Below are positions 43,127 through 50,409 of a stretch of DNA of 64,000 nt, piece by piece (position 1 is the first letter of the stretch; each line of letters begins with the position of its first letter). Under the pieces are notes generated by a model, which was not told the origin of the DNA, made no database searches, and saw nothing but the letters and a program-made list of their open reading frames with translations. This DNA is from JBEIFW01 sp046081125. Its GTDB lineage: Bacteria > Actinomycetota > Acidimicrobiia > Acidimicrobiales > Ilumatobacteraceae. The stretch lies in the NCBI GenBank assembly GCA_046081125.1, contig JBJTVH010000089.1:9565-73564 (forward strand), read 5' to 3'. Made by a program: the position numbers and the translations under genes.

Positions 43127-43938
43127 GCGGTCTGCCGACGACGGGAGGCATGGACGCCACCTTCCGCGATTCCCGGGCCGCCGGCCGCAAGCTCCTCGTG
43201 CCGTACGTAACCGGCGGGCTGGCGGGTTGGCAGGACGCGATCCGGGCTGCGGTGGCGAACGGGGCCGACGGTATCGAGGTCGGGATCCCGTTCTCGGACC
43301 CGGTGATGGACGGCCCGGTGATCCAGGAGGCCTCGGAGCGCGCCCTACGGGACGGCGCCACGCCGATCGGCATCGTCCAGGCGCTCGCCGATCTCGACGT
43401 GGACGTACCGCTTGCCGTGATGACCTACTACAACCCCGTGTACCGGGCGGGCCACGAGCGGTTCGCACAGCGGCTCGCCGAGGTCGGCGTAGCGGCAGCG
43501 ATCATCCCCGATCTCCCGCTCGAGGAGGCCGGCCCGTGGTGCGAGGCGGCGGACGCGGCGGGGATCGAAACCGTGCTGCTCGCGGCGCCCACGGCCTCCG
43601 ACGAGCGACTGCGTCGGGTGGTCGCCCGGGCCCGGGGGTTCGTGTACGCCGTCGGCCTGCTCGGGGTCACCGGCGAGCGCGAACGGCTTGCGGCGACCGC
43701 GGTGGAGATGGCCACCCGGTTAAAGGCGATCACCGACGTGCCCGTGCTCGTCGGGGTAGGGGTGTCGAACGCGGTGCAGGCGGCAGAGGCCTGCGCGGTC
43801 GCCGACGGGGTGATCCAGGGCGCGTCGGTCGTACGGCGCCTGATGGATGGGGGGCCCGATGCGGTCGGTGCGTACATTGCTGACGTGCGGCGGAGTATTG
43901 ACGCAATCATCGTCCGTGACGAAGGACACGCAAATTAG
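43123..43938 (+). CDS. trpA: Tryptophan synthase alpha subunit
   Basis: 271-residue barrel that releases indole. Catalytic Glu52 is in GADGIEVGIPFSDP and Asp63 follows in PVMDGPVIQEAS. AVMTYYNPVYRAGHERFA and VLVGVGVSNAVQAAE are typical. ATG 43123 overlaps the trpB stop. Usual partner contacts are present, so TrpA should pair with the 41954 TrpB rather than TrpB2. Confidence 0.95.
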   Translation: MSGLPTTGGMDATFRDSRAAGRKLLVPYVTGGLAGWQDAIRAAVANGADGIEVGIPFSDPVMDGPVIQEASERALRDGATPIGIVQALADLDVDVPLAVMTYYNPVYRAGHERFAQRLAEVGVAAAIIPDLPLEEAGPWCEAADAAGIETVLLAAPTASDERLRRVVARARGFVYAVGLLGVTGERERLAATAVEMATRLKAITDVPVLVGVGVSNAVQAAEACAVADGVIQGASVVRRLMDGGPDAVGAYIADVRRSIDAIIVRDEGHAN

Positions 43939-44023
43939 CGTTAAAAAAGTTCGTCCCGTTCGCGCTCGGCACCGTAGAACAGGGAAACGGCCCGCCGGGC
44001 CGCCCACTCCTCGGAGGTTTCCA

Positions 44024-44572
44024 ATGCGTACCCGCTCGCTCGTCGCCGGTCTCGCCGTCGGTGCGGTCTCCCTCGCCGCCTGCGGTGAGGACAAGAAAAA
44101 CACCGCTCCCGTCACGACGGCGGCCACCACCGTCAAGGCGACGGCCGCTCCGGCGCCCACCGGGGACATCGTCGACGTCGCCGTCGGCGCCGGATCGTTC
44201 AAGACCCTCGCCGACCTCCTCACCAAGGCCGGCCTCGTCGAGACCCTCAAGGGGGCCGGCCCCTTCACGGTGTTCGCCCCCACCGACGACGCCTTTGCGA
44301 AGGTCGACAAGGCGACGCTCGACAAGCTCGGCGCCAACCCCGCCGCCCTCAAGCAGGTGCTCACGTACCACGTGGTCGCCGGCAAGGTGATGGCCGCCGA
44401 CGTCAAGGCCGGCAAGGTGAAGATGGTGTCGGGCGACGAGGCCACGATCGCCGTCGAGGGGGGCAAGGTCACCATCGACAAGGCCAACGTCACCAAGACC
44501 GACATCGCAGCGAAGAACGGCGTGATCCACGTGATCGACGCCGTGATCATCCCCAGCACCCTCAAGCTCTGA
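44024..44572 (+). CDS. Fasciclin (FAS1) domain lipoprotein
   Basis: 182 residues. The signal peptide ends VSLAAC (lipobox), then a Thr/Ala-rich linker and one FAS1 domain (residues 50-182): LVETLKGAGPFTVFAPTDDAFAK (H1 region) and VLTYHVVAGKVMAADVK (H2-like YH motif). FAS1 lipoproteins are surface-exposed adhesion-type proteins. GGAGG at 44014-44018 is the ribosome binding site. An 85-base leader region after trpA includes the hairpin CGGCCC-GCC-GGGCCG at 43988-44002. Confidence 0.92.
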   Translation: MRTRSLVAGLAVGAVSLAACGEDKKNTAPVTTAATTVKATAAPAPTGDIVDVAVGAGSFKTLADLLTKAGLVETLKGAGPFTVFAPTDDAFAKVDKATLDKLGANPAALKQVLTYHVVAGKVMAADVKAGKVKMVSGDEATIAVEGGKVTIDKANVTKTDIAAKNGVIHVIDAVIIPSTLKL

Positions 44573-44622
44573 TCGCTGCGCTGGTCTCCGCCAGCGTTCG
44601 ATTCACGAAGCGCTTGCCTTCA

Positions 44623-44656
44623 CGACGCCGACTCGGGTTCGCCCGGGTCGGCGTCG
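44623..44656. terminator. Bidirectional terminator with TTCG tetraloop
   Basis: A 15-bp stem (44623-44637 with 44642-44656) with one G-T wobble and loop TTCG, between the convergent FAS1 gene and the CxxC protein gene. Confidence 0.8.
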
Positions 44657-44661
44657 GCGCG

Positions 44662-44982
44662 TCAACGGCGGCGCAGCCCGTGCCCGTAGAACGCCCCCCG
44701 GGGTCGGGCGTGGGCGTGGTAATGGTCGGGGATGTTGCGCATGTTGTCGTCGACGTAGTGCTCGAAGGTGAAGTGCGTCTCGACGACCACGGCGAGCTTG
44801 GCGTGGAGCATCGCTTTCACGGTGTCGTCGGGCTTGTTGTCGTGGTTGCGCCACACGACCATCGGCACCGAACAGATCTCGCACTCGGCGATCCAGCAGT
44901 CGTCGTCCTCGTAGAACCACTCCGTGATCCGAGCCTCCTCGCACAGGTCGCACGACGGGTCCACGATGCGCTCGACAGCCAT
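44662..44982 (-). CDS. Small CxxC-CxxC protein, possible zinc binder
   Basis: A 106-residue acidic protein from ATG 44982. Two CxxC pairs (PSCDLCEEA and AECEICSVP) are spaced 20 residues apart like a zinc ribbon. The following His-rich part (THFTFEHYVDDNMRNIPDHYH) could bind metal. The family is not recognised. It is divergent from the peroxiredoxin gene, with 38 bases between starts. Confidence 0.7.
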   Translation of the reverse strand: MAVERIVDPSCDLCEEARITEWFYEDDDCWIAECEICSVPMVVWRNHDNKPDDTVKAMLHAKLAVVVETHFTFEHYVDDNMRNIPDHYHAHARPRGAFYGHGLRRR

Positions 44983-45020
44983 GTGGGCATCATGGCGCAC
45001 CGGTGTGGTTGGCTTCGACC

Positions 45021-45473
45021 ATGCTCAGCGCTGGAGACAAGGCCCCCGCCTTCGCCCTGCCCGACCAGGACGGCGCCACGGTGCGCCTGTCGTCGTTCAA
45101 GGGTCGCCGGGTCCTCGTGTTCTTCTACCCGAAGGCCGACACGCCCGGCTGCACGCAGCAGGCGTGCGGGGTGAACGAGATCCTCGACCGCATCGGCGAC
45201 ACCGCCGTGGTGGGGATCAGCCCGGATCCGGCGGCCCGGCAGAAGAAGTTCGCCACCAAGTACGGCCTCGGCTTCCCGTTGCTCGCCGACACCGAGCACG
45301 CCGTGGCCGAGGCGTACGGCGTGTGGAAGGAGAAGTCGATGTACGGCCGGACGTATTTCGGCATCGAGCGTTCCGCGTTCCTGGTGGGGCCCACCGGCAA
45401 GCTCGAGCGGGTCTGGTACAAGATCAGCCCGAAGGACACCCCGGCGAAGCTGCTCGAAGCGGTCGCATCGTGA
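45021..45473 (+). CDS. bcp: Thioredoxin-dependent peroxiredoxin (Bcp/PrxQ)
   Basis: 150 residues. The peroxidatic Cys44 and resolving Cys49 are in ADTPGCTQQACG, the PrxQ pattern with five-residue spacing. It reduces hydroperoxides using thioredoxin. Cys is encoded normally (TGC), in contrast to the TGA in the redoxin at 7939. The stop overlaps fabZ (GTGA). Confidence 0.94.
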   Translation: MLSAGDKAPAFALPDQDGATVRLSSFKGRRVLVFFYPKADTPGCTQQACGVNEILDRIGDTAVVGISPDPAARQKKFATKYGLGFPLLADTEHAVAEAYGVWKEKSMYGRTYFGIERSAFLVGPTGKLERVWYKISPKDTPAKLLEAVAS

Positions 45474-45901
45474 GCGGCGGATTCCCGGCCCCGACCGAGG
45501 TGTTGCCGCATCGGCCCCCGTTCCTGTTCCTCGACGAGGTGACCGCCCTCGAGCCGGGGGTCCGGGCGGCCGGGCGCTGGCATCTCACCGGCGACGAGTG
45601 GTTCTTCGCCGGACACTTCCCGGGTCGGCCCACGTTGCCGGGCGTGCTCATGTGCGAAGCGATCGCCCAGGTCGGCGCCTACGCCGTTCTGGCCGGCGGC
45701 ACCCTTCGTGGGAAGCTGCCGCTGTTCGGTGGTCTCGACGGCGCTCGGTTCCGCCGCCAGGTCGTGCCCGGTGACGTGCTCGAGCTCGATGTCACCCTCG
45801 GCCGGATGTCGGCCCGCGCCGGGAAGGGCAGCGGGCGCGCCCTGATCGGCGGGGCCGTGGCCTGCGAATGCGAGTTGATGTTCGTCCTCGTCGACGCCTG
45901 A
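45470..45901 (+). CDS. fabZ: 3-hydroxyacyl-[ACP] dehydratase FabZ
   Basis: 143-residue hot-dog fold enzyme. Catalytic His49 is in FAGHFPGRPTLPGVLMCEAIAQ-type helix (His49, Glu63). The N-terminal LPHRPPFLFLDEV is typical. GTG 45470 overlaps the bcp stop. It converges on the fab operon with a 14-base gap. Confidence 0.93.
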   Translation: MSGGFPAPTEVLPHRPPFLFLDEVTALEPGVRAAGRWHLTGDEWFFAGHFPGRPTLPGVLMCEAIAQVGAYAVLAGGTLRGKLPLFGGLDGARFRRQVVPGDVLELDVTLGRMSARAGKGSGRALIGGAVACECELMFVLVDA

Positions 45902-45915
45902 ACGCCGCCGAGCCC

Positions 45916-47103
45916 TCAGCCGGCGTAGGGCGCGAGGATCACCGAGCCGTTGTGGCCACCGAAGCCGAAATTGTTCGAGATCGTCGGCCCCGGCATCCAC
46001 GGCCGGGGGCCGCCGACGACGAGGTCGATGTCCATGGCGGGGTCGAGCGTCGTGGTGTTCGCCGTTGGCGGGATCGCCCGGTGATGCATCGACGCCAGCA
46101 CCGCGGCGGCCTCGAGTGCGCCAGCGGCACCGAGCGCATGGCCGGTGACCCCCTTGGTGGAGGTGACCGCCGGACCGGGCCGGCCGAACACGGCCCGCAC
46201 GGCCTCGGCCTCGGCTGCGTCGTTCAGCGGGGTGGAGGTGCCGTGGGCATTGACCTGGGTGATCTGCTCGGGCTCGAGGCCGGCGTCGTGGAGCGCCAAG
46301 CGCATGCAACCGATCGCCCCGGCCCCGCCGGGGGAGGGGGCGGTGATGTGATGGGCGTCGGCGTTGGATCCGGCGCCGAGCACCTCGGCCAGGATCGTGG
46401 CGCCGCGGGCCTCGGCGGCACGGGCCTCTTCGAGCACGAGCACGGCGCCACCTTCACCGAACACGAAGCCGTCGCGCCCGGCGTCGAACGGCATCGAGCG
46501 GCCCGAGCTGGACAGGGCGGTCATGTTGGCGAAGCCGGCGACGGCGGTGATCGTGATCGCCGCCTCGGCGCCGCCGGTGATGACGGCATCGCACAGGTCC
46601 CAGGCGATCAGGCGGGCGGCGTAGCCGATCGCGTGGGTGCCGGCGGCGCAGGCGGTGGCGATCGTCTCGCACGGTCCCTGCCAGCCGTACCGCATCGAGA
46701 TCATCGCCCCGGCGGCGTTCGCCATCATCATCGGTACCAGGAACGGCGACACCCGTTTCGGGCCCTTCTCGACCCGGACGACGACCTGGTCCTCGAGGGT
46801 GATCAGGCCTCCGACGCCGGTGGCGAAGATGACGCCACGCCGGGCCGGATCGGCGGCGGGCTCACCGGACTGCTCGAGTGCTTCGGCCGCGGCGGCGAGT
46901 GCGAACTGCTGCACTCGGTCGGCCCGCCGGACCTCCTTGGGGTTGTCGAAGTACGGCGTTGGGTCGAAGCCCTCGACGGGCCGGGTCTGGCCGCCGGTGG
47001 CGCCAGGACCGAGCAGCCCCGTCCAGAACGCGTCCCGGCCCAGCCCGCACGGGGCGACGACGCCCCATCCGGTGACGACGACCCGGCGACCCGTGCCCCG
47101 CAT
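45916..47103 (-). CDS. fabF: 3-oxoacyl-[ACP] synthase II (FabF/KAS II)
   Basis: 395 residues. The Cys-His-His triad is in ATACAAGTHAIG, VNAHGTSTPLND and KGVTGHALGAAGALE. It elongates acyl-ACP in type II fatty-acid synthesis. The start overlaps the acpP stop by one base, so it follows acpP in the reverse operon fabD-fabH-fabG-acpP-fabF. Confidence 0.95.
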   Translation of the reverse strand: MRGTGRRVVVTGWGVVAPCGLGRDAFWTGLLGPGATGGQTRPVEGFDPTPYFDNPKEVRRADRVQQFALAAAAEALEQSGEPAADPARRGVIFATGVGGLITLEDQVVVRVEKGPKRVSPFLVPMMMANAAGAMISMRYGWQGPCETIATACAAGTHAIGYAARLIAWDLCDAVITGGAEAAITITAVAGFANMTALSSSGRSMPFDAGRDGFVFGEGGAVLVLEEARAAEARGATILAEVLGAGSNADAHHITAPSPGGAGAIGCMRLALHDAGLEPEQITQVNAHGTSTPLNDAAEAEAVRAVFGRPGPAVTSTKGVTGHALGAAGALEAAAVLASMHHRAIPPTANTTTLDPAMDIDLVVGGPRPWMPGPTISNNFGFGGHNGSVILAPYAG

Positions 47104-47339
47104 CAGAGCTTCGACACCACGAGGTCGTAGGCCTGCGACACGGCCTTGATGCCCTCGAGTTCCTCCTCGGGCACCTCGACACCGAACTCCTCCTCGAGCG
47201 CCATGACCAACTCGACCAGGTCGAGGCTGTCGGCGTCGAGATCGTCACCGAAGGTGGCCTCAGGGGTCACGGCCGAGGCGTCGACCGACAGCACCTCGAC
47301 GCAGCACTTCACGAACCGGGACCAGTTGTCGTCGCTCAC
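47103..47339 (-). CDS. acpP: Acyl carrier protein
   Basis: 78-residue acidic ACP. The phosphopantetheine Ser38 is in DDLDADSLDLVELVMALEEE. AAGGAG, seven bases before GTG 47339, is the ribosome binding site. It sits between fabG and fabF. Confidence 0.95.
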   Translation of the reverse strand: MSDDNWSRFVKCCVEVLSVDASAVTPEATFGDDLDADSLDLVELVMALEEEFGVEVPEEELEGIKAVSQAYDLVVSKL

Positions 47340-47390
47340 GATGGCTCCTTGCGAATCGGGACCTTTTGTCTACCAGAGGGGCTCGACAGC

Positions 47391-48098
47391 TCAGTGACCC
47401 ATCCCCAGGCCGCCGTCGACCGGGATGACGGCACCGGTGATGAACGCGGCGTCGTCGGACGCGAGGAACGCGACGACGCCGGCGATCTCGTCCGGGGAAG
47501 CGAACCGCCCGAGCGGGACGGTGGTGCGGATCGCCTCGGTGCGGTCGTCGCCGAGCGCGGCGGTCATGTCGGTGGCGACCGGGCCGGGGGCGACGACGTT
47601 GACGGTGATCGACCGGGACGCCAACTCGCGTGCGAGCGAGCGGGCGAGCCCGACCATCCCGGCTTTCGACGCCGCGTAGTTCACCTGCCCGGCCGATCCG
47701 GACAGCGCAACGACCGAGGACATGAGGATGATCCGGCCCCTGCGGGCCCGCAGCATGCCCTGCGCAGCGCGCTTCGCGACCCGGTAGCTGCCGGTCAGGT
47801 TGGCGTCGACCACCGACGTGAAGTCGTCCTCGCTCATCCGCAGCACGAGCGTGTCCTTGGTGACCCCGGCGTTGGCCACCAGGATCTCGACAGGACCGAA
47901 TTCGGCCTCGACCGATTTGAACGCTGCGTCGACCTCGGCGGCCGAGCGGACGTCGCAACGGACCCCGAACAGCCCCTCGGGCGGCGGCGAGGAGTGGTAG
48001 GTGACCGCAACCCGGTCACCGAGCGCAGCGAACCGCTGTGCGCAGGCGAGCCCGATGCCGCGCGAGCCGCCGGTGACGAGCACGACCCGTCCGGTCAC
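47391..48098 (-). CDS. fabG: 3-oxoacyl-[ACP] reductase FabG
   Basis: 235-residue short-chain dehydrogenase. NADPH site VLVTGGSRGIGLA; NAGVTKDTLVLRM; catalytic Ser in ILMSSVVALSGSAGQ; YxxxK in VNYAASKAGMVGL; C-terminal GAVIPVDGGLGMGH. Its start overlaps the fabH stop by four bases. Confidence 0.95.
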   Translation of the reverse strand: MTGRVVLVTGGSRGIGLACAQRFAALGDRVAVTYHSSPPPEGLFGVRCDVRSAAEVDAAFKSVEAEFGPVEILVANAGVTKDTLVLRMSEDDFTSVVDANLTGSYRVAKRAAQGMLRARRGRIILMSSVVALSGSAGQVNYAASKAGMVGLARSLARELASRSITVNVVAPGPVATDMTAALGDDRTEAIRTTVPLGRFASPDEIAGVVAFLASDDAAFITGAVIPVDGGLGMGH

Positions 48099-49045
48099 GT
48101 GCGTCCCCAGCGGATCAATGACGCTGCGCCGGTCATCCCGGCTCCGAACCCGACGAGCAGCACCAGGTCACCGTCCGCGACGCGCCCGGCGTCGACGGCG
48201 TCGACCAGCGCGAGGGGGATGGACGCCGAGGAGGTGTTGCCGGTGCGGTCGAGCACGATGGCCGTGCGGTCCCGCTCGACGCCGAGCCGCTGGCACGCAG
48301 CGTCGATGATCCGGATGTTCGCCTGGTGCGGCACCACGAGCGCGACGTCCTCGATGCGCACGCCGGCCTCTCGCAGCACCTGCTGACCGAGGTCGACCAT
48401 GATCCGCACGGCCCGCCGGAACACCTCTTTGCCCTCCATGACGATCGTCGAGCCGATGTCGGCGTGGAGGATCATCTCGGCGGTGCCGTCGGCGTCGATC
48501 GCCCAGGACAGGATGTTGCTGGGACCCTCCTTGGCCTCGAGCACCGCCGCCCCGGAGCCGTCGGCGAAGAGCACGGCGGTGTTCCGGTCATCCCAGTCGG
48601 TGATGCGCGACAGGGTGTCCGTGCCGATCACCAGCGCCCGCCGTGCTCCGGTGGCGATCATCCCCTGTGCGGCCACGAGGCCGTAAACGAATCCCGAGCA
48701 GGCGGCGTTCAGGTCGAACGCGCCGCACCGCAGCCCGAGCGCCGCCTGCACCGCAGCCGAGGTGCCGGGCACCTGGCGATCGGGCGTGGTCGTCGCAAGG
48801 ATCAGGACGTCGATGTCCTCTGGGGCCAATCCGGCCACCTCGAGCGCCCGGCGTCCCGATTCGACCGACAGGCTCGCCGTGGAACCGCCGACCCGCCGCT
48901 CCCGGATGCCGGTGCGCTCCCGGATCCACGCGTCGTTGGTGTCCATACGGGCAGCGAGGTCGTCGTTGGTGACGATCTTGTCGGGCAGGGCGATGCCCCA
49001 GCCGGTGACCGCGCAGCCGGTGACCCCGTCGGGAACCCGCGGCAT
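48095..49045 (-). CDS. fabH: 3-oxoacyl-[ACP] synthase III (FabH)
   Basis: 316 residues. The Cys-His-Asn triad is Cys116 in LNAACSGFVYGL, His in LVVPHQANIRI and Asn in DRTGNTSSASIP. It starts chains by condensing acyl-CoA with malonyl-ACP. It is directly adjacent to the fabD stop. Confidence 0.95.
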   Translation of the reverse strand: MPRVPDGVTGCAVTGWGIALPDKIVTNDDLAARMDTNDAWIRERTGIRERRVGGSTASLSVESGRRALEVAGLAPEDIDVLILATTTPDRQVPGTSAAVQAALGLRCGAFDLNAACSGFVYGLVAAQGMIATGARRALVIGTDTLSRITDWDDRNTAVLFADGSGAAVLEAKEGPSNILSWAIDADGTAEMILHADIGSTIVMEGKEVFRRAVRIMVDLGQQVLREAGVRIEDVALVVPHQANIRIIDAACQRLGVERDRTAIVLDRTGNTSSASIPLALVDAVDAGRVADGDLVLLVGFGAGMTGAASLIRWGRT

Positions 49046-50221
49046 TCAGGCCGTCCTCAGCCAGGCGAGGGGTTGCCGGGCGGTGACCCGCTCCCCGTCG
49101 ACCGCGATGTAGGCCTGGAACACGCCCTCGAACGGGGAGCGGACCTCCTGACCGGCCACGGTGCCGATCACCTGTCCGGTGATGATCGGGGCCCCGTCGC
49201 CGAGGCCCGCCAGCGGGGTGAACACCCCGGCCGCCGGCGAGACGACCAATCGCTCGGACGCGAACAGGTGCTCACCGACGGGCCCCGCCGGCGTCGGCGC
49301 CCGGCGCACGGCCACGAAGTCCAACAGCTTGTCGAGATCCTCGGGCACGGCGATCGACAGCGTGCGGGCCTGCGGGAGGGTGCGCTTGGCCATCCCGGTG
49401 AGCACCCCACCCGGGCCGAGTTCGAGCAGTTCGGTGCAGCCGGCCTCGCCGAGGGTGAGCAGGCAGTGCTTCCATCGCACCGGCGACGAGAGCTGCGCCG
49501 ACAGCAGCGCGGCCCATTCCTCGCCGCGGGCGTGGGGGAGCGCGTCGACGTTGGACACGACCGGGACCTCGGTGTCGCGGGGCGTGGCCGCCGCGATCGC
49601 CTTGCGGAGACGGTCACGGGCCGGGGTCATGAACGGCGTGTGGAACGCACCCGCGACCTGCAGCGGCATCACCTTCTTCGCGCCGAGCTCCTTCGCGTGG
49701 CGCGAGGCTCGCTCGACGCCGTCGGCGGAACCGGCGATCACCACCTGTCCGGAAGCGTTGAGGTTGGCGACCCAGACATCGGCGTCCGCGAGGCGGCACG
49801 CGATCTCGACCTGGTCGTCGTCTAGGCCGAGGACCGCCGCCATCGTGCCCGGCTGATCGCGGCCTGCGACGTGCATGGCGTCGGCCCGCTCGCACACGAG
49901 GCGGACCCCGTCGTCGAAGCCCAAGGCGCCCGTCGCGGTGAGCGCGGTGTACTCGCCAAGGGAGTGACCGGCGCAGAAGTCGGGCTCCACCCCGAGGCGC
50001 TCGACGGCGTCGAGGACCATCAAGCTGGTGACGAACGTGGTGAGCTGGGCATTGCGGGTGTCGCGCAGCTCCTCGGCATCGGCGTCGAGGAGCAGTCGGG
50101 CGACGTCGCGGTCGGCGACCGCCGACGCCTCCTCGACGAGCTCCCAGCTGTCGTGGTCGGCCCACGGGCGGCCCATGCCGGGCCGCTGTGAACCTTGTCC
50201 GGGGAACATGAACGCGAGCAT
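49046..50221 (-). CDS. fabD: Malonyl-CoA:ACP transacylase FabD with C-terminal lipoyl-like domain
   Basis: 391 residues. Residues 1-300 are FabD: MLAFMFPGQGSQRPGMGRPW, catalytic Ser87 in FCAGHSLGEYTAL, catalytic His in AGAFHTPFM and LLELGPGGVLTGM. Residues about 308-391 are an added barrel-sandwich (biotinyl/lipoyl-like) domain: SPAAGVFTPLAGLGDG, GTVAGQEVRSPFEGVFQ and DGERVTARQPLAWL. No biotin or lipoate Lys motif (MKM/DKA) is present. AGGAGG at 50239-50234 lies 12 bases before ATG 50221, and TAACCT further upstream is a possible -10. Confidence 0.92.
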   Translation of the reverse strand: MLAFMFPGQGSQRPGMGRPWADHDSWELVEEASAVADRDVARLLLDADAEELRDTRNAQLTTFVTSLMVLDAVERLGVEPDFCAGHSLGEYTALTATGALGFDDGVRLVCERADAMHVAGRDQPGTMAAVLGLDDDQVEIACRLADADVWVANLNASGQVVIAGSADGVERASRHAKELGAKKVMPLQVAGAFHTPFMTPARDRLRKAIAAATPRDTEVPVVSNVDALPHARGEEWAALLSAQLSSPVRWKHCLLTLGEAGCTELLELGPGGVLTGMAKRTLPQARTLSIAVPEDLDKLLDFVAVRRAPTPAGPVGEHLFASERLVVSPAAGVFTPLAGLGDGAPIITGQVIGTVAGQEVRSPFEGVFQAYIAVDGERVTARQPLAWLRTA

Positions 50222-50317
50222 CGGCGGGAGTGGCCTCCTACGGTCCGCTGTCAGGTTAGGCCCCGGGGGATCGGGGGCACGACCTTCGGCGCCCGCAAGG
50301 CCTGCGGCGGTGCGCGC

Positions 50318-50323
50318 TACGCT
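50318..50323 (+). promoter_or_regulatory. Candidate -10 element (TACGCT) of the tRNA gene
   Basis: TACGCT ends 12 bases before the tRNA 5' end. Confidence 0.35.
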
Positions 50324-50335
50324 GCGGCGCTTCGA

Positions 50336-50409
50336 GCCCCGGTATCCCAATCGGCAGAGGAAGCGGCCTCAAAATCCGTCAAGTGTGGGTTCGAGTCCCA
50401 CTCGGGGCA
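50336..50409 (+). tRNA. tRNA-Leu(CAA), short variable loop
   Basis: A 74-base tRNA. The acceptor GCCCCGG pairs with TCGGGGC with one G-T wobble, with discriminator A. The D-loop contains AATCGGCAGA, and the anticodon loop CTCAAAA has anticodon CAA. The T arm is GTGGG-TTCGAGT-CCCAC. The 3' CCA is not encoded. The variable region is only about five bases (CAAGT), whereas bacterial tRNA-Leu normally has a long variable arm. Position 31-39 is a C-T mismatch. The anticodon assigns Leu (codon TTG). Confidence 0.85.

Noticed and set aside
45144..45172. Second selenoprotein in the Bcp peroxiredoxin
   Set aside because: Both active-site positions are ordinary Cys codons and there is no in-frame TGA.
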